Shown here one piece after another: positions 6,548 to 12,067 of a stretch of 12,067 bases of DNA (the first letter of the stretch is position 1; each line of letters starts with the position of its first letter). The DNA comes from Leptolyngbyaceae cyanobacterium M65_K2018_010. Lineage in GTDB: Bacteria > Cyanobacteriota > Cyanobacteriia > Phormidesmidales > Phormidesmidaceae. Below the pieces are notes generated by a model that did not search any database, was not told the DNA's origin, and saw only the letters and a list, made by a program, of their open reading frames with translations. The translations under genes were made by a program, and so were the position numbers. The stretch spans positions 1 through 12,067 of the forward strand of contig DVEE01000052.1 in the NCBI GenBank assembly GCA_015295885.1. Direction: 5' to 3'.

Positions 6548-7417
6548 ATGGCCCATAGCTTTAGCCTTGGAATAGCGTTATCCCTTGGCCTGATGGCAAG
6601 CGCCATCCCTACACCACCCCCCTGGAGTTGGCCTGAGCCTAACTTAACGGCCCAAACCCAAACCCGTCCCACTGCTCCGTACCAAACCTTTCAGCAGTGG
6701 TGTGAAGCGAAAGATACTCTGTCGGCAGGGGCCAGGCGAACGGTAGAGGTGCTGCTGGCTGAGCTGGCCGTGGAAGATTGTGCCCAGGCTGGTCGAAGGG
6801 CCTCTGTGCTCACCTTACTCAACCTTTCTAACCGAGGGCTTACCGATGTCACTCCCCTTGCCAGCTTACCCCTGCTGAGCGAACTATTCCTGCACTACAA
6901 CGACATCGTTGATATCACACCTCTGGGTCAATTGCCCAATCTGAGGCGGTTGAATCTCAGCCGCAACAACATTTCGGATTTGACCCCTTTGGGCAATCTG
7001 GAAAATCTAAGATTTTTAGTGCTTTTGCAAAATAGCATCAGCGATCTCGAAGGAATGGATACCCTGGGGAATTTGGAAGAGCTTTACCTGGGTAACAATA
7101 AAATTCAGGATTTAACAGCGCTTTCTAGCCTAACTGCCCTGCGCAAGTTGTACATCAGTCACAACCAAATAGAGAATGTGGCTCCCCTCAGCCCACTGGT
7201 TAATTTGGAGTCCTTAGATTTGAGTTCTAACCAGATTGAGGATATCACTCCGCTGGTTTCTCTTGTTAATCTTGAATACTTGAACCTGAATCGGAACCGA
7301 ATTTCTGATGCCACAGCCCTGAGAGCCCTGACCGATCTGGAGCAGGTTTATTTGTATAACAACCCGTTGGATGATTTTGTTTGCCCAACCACCAACAATG
7401 CTGTTTGCTTTATCTAA
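6548..7417 (+). CDS. Secreted leucine-rich-repeat protein
   Basis: Seen: 289 residues. Residues 1-20 are hydrophobic and look like a signal peptide with a possible cut after AIP or SAIP. An N-terminal cap follows (FQQWCEAKDTL ... TVEVLLAEL ... DCAQA) with two cysteines. Then come about eight repeats of 22 residues of the form L-x2-L-x-L-x2-N-x-I-x-D-[LIV]-x-P-L-x2-L (for example NLRRLNLSRNNISDLTPL), the internalin/SDS22-like type. The end VCPTTNNAVCFI carries two more cysteines and caps the solenoid. Known: such solenoids bind proteins or glycans; no enzyme domain is present. Inferred: periplasmic or exported binding protein, partner unknown. Hand counts of three 60-base lines in the repeat part gave 42-45% GC against about 58% in one line of trpB, so base use differs. 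It ends 2 nt from the convergent exonuclease gene. Confidence 0.9.
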   Translation: MAHSFSLGIALSLGLMASAIPTPPPWSWPEPNLTAQTQTRPTAPYQTFQQWCEAKDTLSAGARRTVEVLLAELAVEDCAQAGRRASVLTLLNLSNRGLTDVTPLASLPLLSELFLHYNDIVDITPLGQLPNLRRLNLSRNNISDLTPLGNLENLRFLVLLQNSISDLEGMDTLGNLEELYLGNNKIQDLTALSSLTALRKLYISHNQIENVAPLSPLVNLESLDLSSNQIEDITPLVSLVNLEYLNLNRNRISDATALRALTDLEQVYLYNNPLDDFVCPTTNNAVCFI

Positions 7418-7419
7418 AT

Positions 7420-8046
7420 CTAATGTTCAAAAATGCCACTGTACTGGAGTAAATCCAGGCTGGCAAAGGTAGGTAAGCAGTGGAAGCAATCCTGGGCCAG
7501 GTTCCACCGACCTTCCCGTTTGAGCATAGCCTCTAGGGTGGCATGGATACTGTGTAGGTAGCGCACGTCGTTAGCGGCGTAGCGCAACTGCTCCTCAGAG
7601 AGGTTCATGGCATTGCCCCAATCCGAGCTCTGGGCCGTTTTATCCAACTCGGTGCCCTCCAGTTCCTTCACCACATCCTTGAGGCCATGTTTGGGGCTGT
7701 AGGTGCGACTGAGCTTGCTGGCAATTTTAGTGCAGAATACCGGCTGCACCCAAATGCCCAGGTGGTGGCGCAGGGTGGCCAGGTCGAAGCGGGCGAAGTG
7801 AAACAGCTTAAGGATGTTAGCCGCCTCCAGCAGTTGCTTGAGATGGGGCGCTTCGGTCTGGCCCGGTTGAATGCGGACAACGGCTACATAACCCGCTGAG
7901 TCTGCTAATTGCACCAGACACAGGCGATCGCGCTGGGGCAGCAACCCCATGGTCTCGGTGTCACAGGCAATGATGCGGTCCTGAAGGTAGCGGTTAAGCA
8001 AATCGGCGGAGAGGTCGCGATCGCAGATTTCAAAGTTCTCAGCCAT
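7420..8046 (-). CDS. rnd: 3'-5' exonuclease, ribonuclease D family (short form)
   Basis: Seen: 208 residues with all DEDDy exonuclease motifs. Exo I is CDTETMGL (D29, E31), Exo II is HFARFDLATL (D88), Exo III is YAANDVRYL (Y156, D160). A SPKHGLKDVVKEL segment (about 117-129) is typical of RNase D. The HRDC domains of the longer E. coli RNase D are missing, which is usual in cyanobacterial short forms. Known: the family trims 3' ends of tRNA precursors and other small RNAs with two metal ions. Inferred: the same role here. Start: ATG 8046 has GGAG eight bases upstream. It lies downstream of trpB on the same strand with a 131-nt gap. Confidence 0.9.
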   Translation of the reverse strand: MAENFEICDRDLSADLLNRYLQDRIIACDTETMGLLPQRDRLCLVQLADSAGYVAVVRIQPGQTEAPHLKQLLEAANILKLFHFARFDLATLRHHLGIWVQPVFCTKIASKLSRTYSPKHGLKDVVKELEGTELDKTAQSSDWGNAMNLSEEQLRYAANDVRYLHSIHATLEAMLKREGRWNLAQDCFHCLPTFASLDLLQYSGIFEH

Positions 8047-8141
8047 AGCTCACTCTCCAAGCATGGATATCTGTCATCAAACCTTAAAGTTAGGCGGATC
8101 CAACCCCAGGATTAGCCCCCTTGGGGAGTAGGGAGATCGAA

Positions 8142-8160
8142 TCTGGTATGCCAGAGTATA
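8142..8160 (-). promoter_or_regulatory. Hairpin/palindrome with adjacent -10-like TATACT between trpB and rnd
   Basis: On the minus strand TATACT (8160-8155) is followed by the inverted repeat TCTGGCATACCAGA (8155-8142), which overlaps the T of the -10 box. No good -35 box lies 16-18 bp upstream, and no T-run follows the hairpin. It may be a weak promoter with an operator-like palindrome for the exonuclease gene, or a remnant 3' stem of trpB. Confidence 0.25.
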
Positions 8161-8177
8161 GATTGAACCGAAAAGCG

Positions 8178-9461
8178 CTAATCCAGATTGCCAAGTACCT
8201 TAGCCACGGTTTGCACATCCTTATCACCTCGACCGGAGGAATTAATTACCAGGCGAGGATTCCCGGACAGTTGGGGGCAGAGGTACTCTAGATAGGCAAA
8301 GGCGTGGGCGGTCTCTAGGGCAGGAATAATCCCCTCCAGGCGAGAGACCCGTTGGAAGGCATCCAGGGCTTCCTGATCCGTGACGCTGTAGTACTCGGCT
8401 CGACCGGCATCTTTCAAAAAGCTATGCTCGGGCCCCACGCCAGGGTAATCTAGGCCCGCACTAATGGAATGAGCTTCCATCACCTGGCCCTCACTATCCT
8501 GTAGTAGATAGCTCATGGCCCCGTGGAGTACCCCCACCCGACCGGCGGTCAGGGTGGCGGCGTGTTTGCCGCTAGCCACGCCACTTCCGGCCGCCTCAAT
8601 CCCGATCATGCGCACCGTGGGTTCATCCACAAACTCATGGAACAATCCCATAGCGTTAGAGCCACCCCCGACGCAGGCCAACAAGATATCGGGCAGGCCG
8701 CCAAACTTTTGTTGGCACTGGGCCCGGGTTTCTTGCCCGATGATGGCGTGGAAATCGCGCACCATCATCGGATAGGGATGGGGGCCAGCCACAGAGCCCA
8801 AGATATAGTGGGTGGTCTCTACGTTGGTCACCCAGTCGCGGATGGCCTCGGAGGTGGCGTCCTTAAGGGTACCCGTACCCGCTGCCACGCCTCGCACCTC
8901 TGCCCCCATCAGTCGCATCCGAAATACGTTGAGGGCTTGCCGCTCCATGTCGCAAACCCCCATGTACACCACGCAGTCCAACCCAAACCGGGCGCAAACC
9001 GTGGCCGTGGCCACCCCGTGCTGACCGGCCCCAGTTTCAGCAATAATGCGCTGTTTACCCATGCGCTGAGCCAGCAGCACCTGCCCCAGGGCATTGTTAA
9101 TTTTATGGGCCCCGGTATGGTTCAGATCCTCCCGCTTCAGGTAAATCTCTGGGCCCTGACCATCGGGACGGCGGTAGTGGGCGGTGAGCCGCTCAGCCCA
9201 GTAGAGAGGGCTGGGCCGTCCAACGTAGTCTGCCAGTAAACCATTCAGTTCGGCCTTAAAGTCAGCCTCGTCTCGGTACTGGTAAAAGGCCTGTTCCAGC
9301 TCGCTCAGGGCTGGCATTAGGGTTTCGGGCACGTACTTGCCGCCAAACTGCCCAAAGCGCCCCAGGGTATCGGGACGCAGGGCAGCAGGGGGGGCTTGAC
9401 GGAGCGAAAGGGGCGTCTGGGTCACGGGTGGGGTGGAATCAACGATAGGAATAGCCCCCAT
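8178..9461 (-). CDS. trpB: Tryptophan synthase beta chain
   Basis: Joins indole, passed from TrpA, to L-serine to make tryptophan; PLP enzyme of the cytoplasm. Seen: 427 residues covering the whole family. RFGQFGGKYVPETLMPAL marks the conserved N-terminus, LKREDLNHTGAHKINNALGQ holds the PLP lysine K120 (Salmonella K87), AETGAGQHG holds E142 (Salmonella E109), and GGGSNAMG is the phosphate-binding loop. The C-terminal INSSGRGDKDVQTV is also conserved. It is the standard (TrpB1) type. The first 30 or so residues are unconserved and Pro-rich, and no SD precedes ATG 9461; GTG at codon 13 is an alternative start. trpA is not adjacent, as is usual in cyanobacteria. The ABC ATPase gene ends 46 nt upstream on the same strand. 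Confidence 0.97.
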   Translation of the reverse strand: MGAIPIVDSTPPVTQTPLSLRQAPPAALRPDTLGRFGQFGGKYVPETLMPALSELEQAFYQYRDEADFKAELNGLLADYVGRPSPLYWAERLTAHYRRPDGQGPEIYLKREDLNHTGAHKINNALGQVLLAQRMGKQRIIAETGAGQHGVATATVCARFGLDCVVYMGVCDMERQALNVFRMRLMGAEVRGVAAGTGTLKDATSEAIRDWVTNVETTHYILGSVAGPHPYPMMVRDFHAIIGQETRAQCQQKFGGLPDILLACVGGGSNAMGLFHEFVDEPTVRMIGIEAAGSGVASGKHAATLTAGRVGVLHGAMSYLLQDSEGQVMEAHSISAGLDYPGVGPEHSFLKDAGRAEYYSVTDQEALDAFQRVSRLEGIIPALETAHAFAYLEYLCPQLSGNPRLVINSSGRGDKDVQTVAKVLGNLD

Positions 9462-9507
9462 TATAGGGAATGGGGGGAAGCCCGGCTATGACTCTGGCAG
9501 AATCGCC

Positions 9508-11049
9508 TCAGTGCCCAGCCATGCGATGGCCAATTTCTTTGACATCGGCCGCTGCGATGGGGCTATCGTAGACCAGTTGACCTTCACTAATCACCAGGAT
9601 GCGATCGCTCAGAGCGAGTAACTCATCGAGATCTTCGCTAACCAGCAGTACAGCTACTCCACGGTTGCGGGCATCGACAATGGCGCTGTGAATGAAATCG
9701 ACCGCTGAAAAATCCAGACCAAAGCAGGGATTAGCCGCAATTAGCAGCTTAATCTCCGGCGCCGAGAGTTCCCGGGCTAAGACCGTCCGTTGCACATTGC
9801 CACCGGACAGGTTTTGAATTGGGGTTTCCGGGGAGGGGGTGCGGACCGAAAAAGCCGTAATCAGCTCCTCGGCGGCCTGACGAATGGCCTTGAGCACCAG
9901 CCACAGATTCCACTGGGCCTGCGGGGGGCGATCGAAGGTCCGTAGGGCCATATTTTCAGCCACGCTCATACCTGGAACGCAGGCATTGCGCAGGGGTTCT
10001 TCGGGCAAGGTAAATACCCCCAGACTAGCCATTTCAGACCGAGTGGCCCCATAAACCTGGCCATTCACATAAATCTGACCCTGGGTCGCCGGGCGTTGAC
10101 CGGCGAGGACTTCCACCAGTTCCCGTTGACCGTTGCCGGAAACGCCAGCCATACCGACGATTTCCCCGGTATGGACGGCCAAATCAACCGGGCCGAAGGC
10201 CTTTAGCCCATTGTCTTTGTTGGCGCAGAGGCCCTGCACCTGCAAAACAGGGGCCATGTCGGTCAGAGCGACTTTAGTCACCGTCTTAGCCTGCCGTTCC
10301 TCCCCTAGCATCATGTGGGCCATATCCGCCACGGTTAGATCCTTGACCTGGCCGTGGCCGGCCAGATGTCCTTTGCGCAACACCGTCACCTCATCGGTGA
10401 AGGCCATCACTTCCCGAAACTTATGGGTGATCAGCAGAATGCTTAAATGACCAGCCTCTACCTCCTGCCGTAGCAGTCCCAGGACTTCGTCGGCCTCATC
10501 GGGGGTGAGCACGGAGGTGGGCTCATCCAGAATCAAAATCCGGCTTTTGAGATAGAGCTGCTTGAGAATTTCTAGCTTTTGCTTTTGCCCCGCCGCCAGT
10601 TGGGTGACTGGCAGATCTAGATCAACCCGAAAGGGGGATTCATCCATAAAGGCGTGCAGGGCCTCATACTCTTCTTTCCAGTTAATGACCTGGCTATGGT
10701 CGTAGCGGGAGAGCACCAGGTTTTCCGCCACCGTCATGGCCGGTACCGAGGTGAAGTGCTGGTACACCATGCCAATGCCAACTTCATGGGCATCCTTAGG
10801 GCTTTTCACCCTATGCAGTTGGTCATCTAGCCAAATTTCTCCGGCCGTGGGGGTGTAGAAGCCCATGATGCATTTCACCAGGGTGCTCTTGCCAGCCCCA
10901 TTCTCCCCCAGCAGGCCATGGCAAGTACCGGGTTGGAGGGTCAAACTGACATCCTGAAGGGCCACCAGGGAACCAAAACGTTTGGTCATTTCGACCACTT
11001 TGAGTTCAGCGGGGGTGGTTTTGACGGTGGATTCAGCGGTAAGGGTCAT
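9508..11049 (-). CDS. Double-domain ABC transporter ATPase, nucleoside/BMP (simple-sugar) type
   Basis: Seen: 513 residues with two ABC cassettes. Domain 1 has Walker A GENGAGKST (48-56), Q-loop Q97, a signature LAAGQ (151-155) instead of the usual LSxGQ, Walker B ILILDEPT (171-178) and H209. Domain 2 has a degenerate Walker A (GVSGNGQREL, no GKS), a good signature LSGGNVQRTVLAREL, a degenerate Walker B (LLIAANPCFGLDF) and lacks the H-loop histidine (LLVSEDLDEL). Such asymmetry is normal in the RbsA/YufO class, where one site is catalytic. Known: these ATPases drive uptake of nucleosides or simple sugars with two permeases and a BMP-type lipoprotein. None of those partners is in this window, so it is an orphan here. 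No SD precedes ATG 11049; codon 21 is the next ATG but would cut into the cassette. It lies 48 nt after cobD and 46 nt before trpB. Confidence 0.9.
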   Translation of the reverse strand: MTLTAESTVKTTPAELKVVEMTKRFGSLVALQDVSLTLQPGTCHGLLGENGAGKSTLVKCIMGFYTPTAGEIWLDDQLHRVKSPKDAHEVGIGMVYQHFTSVPAMTVAENLVLSRYDHSQVINWKEEYEALHAFMDESPFRVDLDLPVTQLAAGQKQKLEILKQLYLKSRILILDEPTSVLTPDEADEVLGLLRQEVEAGHLSILLITHKFREVMAFTDEVTVLRKGHLAGHGQVKDLTVADMAHMMLGEERQAKTVTKVALTDMAPVLQVQGLCANKDNGLKAFGPVDLAVHTGEIVGMAGVSGNGQRELVEVLAGQRPATQGQIYVNGQVYGATRSEMASLGVFTLPEEPLRNACVPGMSVAENMALRTFDRPPQAQWNLWLVLKAIRQAAEELITAFSVRTPSPETPIQNLSGGNVQRTVLARELSAPEIKLLIAANPCFGLDFSAVDFIHSAIVDARNRGVAVLLVSEDLDELLALSDRILVISEGQLVYDSPIAAADVKEIGHRMAGH

Positions 11050-11075
11050 GGCATTAGAGGGGATAGAGGCCCAGG

Positions 11076-11090
11076 CAACCCAAAGGGTTG
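11076..11090 (-). other. Hairpin in the gap between cobD and the ABC ATPase gene
   Basis: CAACCC and GGGTTG form a six-base-pair stem with a three-base loop in the 48-nt gap. No T-run follows on the minus strand, so it is not a convincing terminator and may be an mRNA-processing or stability element. Confidence 0.3.
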
Positions 11091-11097
11091 TTTGGTA

Positions 11098-12067
11098 TCA
11101 TAGGGCCTGCAACGTGGCTAAAGCTGTTAGCAAACGCTCATTTTCGGCGGTGGTTCGTACCGCCACCCGCAGGTAGCGATCGCCCAATTCAGCAAAGCTT
11201 AAGCAGTCGCGGATGACGACTTTGTGCTGTTTGATCAGCTGCGCTTGCAGAGGCGGGACCGCCTGCTCAGACCGCACTAGTAGAAAGTTGGCTGCCCCAG
11301 GGAGGGGATGCAGACCGGGCGTAGAGGCTAGGCCATCGAACAGGGTTTGACGCGTCGAGGGCAACCACTGCCAACTGCGGTGCTGGAACTCGTGGTCTGA
11401 CACTGCTGCGATCGCCGCCGCTGCGGCCAACCCATTCACTGGCCAGGGATCCCGCCACTGCTGCCAGCGCCGCAACCGATCGGGGTGGCTGAGGGCGTAG
11501 CCGATGCGAAGACCCGGTAGGGTGTAGAACTTGGTCAGCGATCGCAGGACCACCAGGTTAGGGTAGTCCGCTAACCAAGGGATCAGACTCTGGGCCTGGG
11601 CCGGCGGCAAAAAATCCATGAAGGCCTCATCCACGACTACCAGGCTAAAGGCATCCAGCAGGGGCAGCAGTACCTGGGCGGTCCATAGATGCCCAGTCGG
11701 GTTGTGGGGGTTATTGACCAAACAGGCGGCCACCGGCAGGTCGCGGCACAGGGGCAGTTCGGTCTTTAACGGGGCTAGTTCGGCCAGGCTGTCCAGGATA
11801 GGCCAGGGTTGCATCTGCACACCAAAACTCTGCAGCGCTCGCCCATAGTCTGCAAAGGCCGGCGTGAGGACATAGGCAGCTGGGGTGAGATCCCCCACCT
11901 GGGTACTGATTTCCCGCCCCACCCAGGTCAGTAACTCGGCCGCCCCATTCCCCGGCAAAACCCATTCCGTGGGCAACTGGTGGTAGTTTCCCAGGGCCTC
12001 TCGCAGGGCCTGGTACTGGGGGTCGGGATAGTGCTGCAGACCGGCCAACGCCCCCTGGATAGCCGCC
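11098..12067 (-). CDS. cobD: Threonine-phosphate decarboxylase, CobD/CobC-like (5' end outside window)
   Basis: Makes (R)-1-amino-2-propanol phosphate from L-threonine phosphate for the cobamide nucleotide loop; PLP fold-type I. Seen: 322 codons; the frame stays open to the window edge, with AAIQGALAGLQHYPDP as the first visible residues. This matches the region about 30-45 residues into such proteins, so the start lies to the right and the TTG at 12048 is internal. Other marks are VLPGNGAAELL, NNPHNPTG, VVVDEAFMDFLP (PLP-binding Asp) and SLTKFYTLPGLRIGY (Schiff-base lysine). The C-terminal VIRDCLSFAELGDRYLRVAVRT resembles CobD more than HisC, which usually has GNGSDE where this has GNGAAE. 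A histidinol-phosphate aminotransferase remains the main alternative. It may lead a transcription unit with the ABC ATPase and trpB. Confidence 0.8.
   Translation of the reverse strand, partial: AAIQGALAGLQHYPDPQYQALREALGNYHQLPTEWVLPGNGAAELLTWVGREISTQVGDLTPAAYVLTPAFADYGRALQSFGVQMQPWPILDSLAELAPLKTELPLCRDLPVAACLVNNPHNPTGHLWTAQVLLPLLDAFSLVVVDEAFMDFLPPAQAQSLIPWLADYPNLVVLRSLTKFYTLPGLRIGYALSHPDRLRRWQQWRDPWPVNGLAAAAAIAAVSDHEFQHRSWQWLPSTRQTLFDGLASTPGLHPLPGAANFLLVRSEQAVPPLQAQLIKQHKVVIRDCLSFAELGDRYLRVAVRTTAENERLLTALATLQAL

Noticed and set aside
8523..9239. A 238-codon plus-strand open frame inside trpB
   Set aside because: It is antisense to highly conserved trpB, has no recognisable domain, and high-GC third positions commonly keep such shadow frames open.
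12046..12048. TTG as start of the cobD-like gene
   Set aside because: The frame continues to the window edge with AAIQGA, which aligns with conserved family sequence before LAGLQHYPDP; the true start must be outside.
1..12067. A mobile island or CRISPR-type system
   Set aside because: No transposase, integrase, tRNA, att repeats or regularly spaced repeats were seen, and housekeeping genes such as trpB and rnd are present in the right half.

Overview
The window looks like a piece of a cyanobacterial chromosome. The octamer GCGATCGC (HIP1) occurs at least ten times (46, 1811, 2215, 5146, 7924, 8017, 9601, 11176, 11408, 11538), most of the DNA is moderately GC-rich, and several proteins (a TIR/AAA-like fusion, a short RNase D-type exonuclease, a secreted LRR protein, a Met-rich zinc-ribbon protein) resemble families common in filamentous or Leptolyngbya/Phormidium-like cyanobacteria. 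The lineage is inferred; no rRNA or other phylogenetic marker is present. No tRNA, rRNA, transposase, CRISPR array or integrase was seen.

Left part (1-1325, minus strand): the first 441 codons of a protein with an N-terminal TIR domain followed by an AAA-like P-loop ATPase domain; its C-terminus lies beyond base 1. It reads away from a divergent intergenic region.

Thiamin-controlled part (about 1460-5264, plus strand): a plausible promoter, a clear TPP riboswitch (1494-1575), a leader of about 217 nt ending in a hairpin that would hide the Shine-Dalgarno sequence, a sodium:solute symporter (1793-3310), and then, after a 139-nt gap with GC-rich hairpins, a lipoprotein solute-binding protein of the DppA/OppA class (3450-5264). 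The riboswitch implies that the symporter imports thiamin or a precursor. Whether the binding protein shares this control is open.

Middle part: a Nudix hydrolase (minus, 5301-5801) is convergent with the binding-protein gene and divergent from a small methionine-rich zinc-ribbon protein (plus, 5883-6470). A secreted leucine-rich-repeat protein (plus, 6548-7417) follows and meets a 3'-5' exonuclease gene (minus, 7420-8046) tail to tail with a 2-nt gap.

Right part (minus strand, read right to left): a cobD-like threonine-phosphate decarboxylase (5' end outside the window), an orphan nucleoside/BMP-type double ABC ATPase, then trpB. The gaps of 48 and 46 nt allow a transcription unit cobD-ABC-trpB, with the exonuclease gene 131 nt further on. 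Their functions (cobamide side chain, nucleoside or sugar uptake, tryptophan synthesis) do not form one pathway.

The most rewarding points are the TPP riboswitch with its SD-sequestering hairpin upstream of an SSS-family transporter, the TIR-AAA protein, and the Met-repeat zinc-ribbon protein. Nothing seen amounts to a clearly new system.
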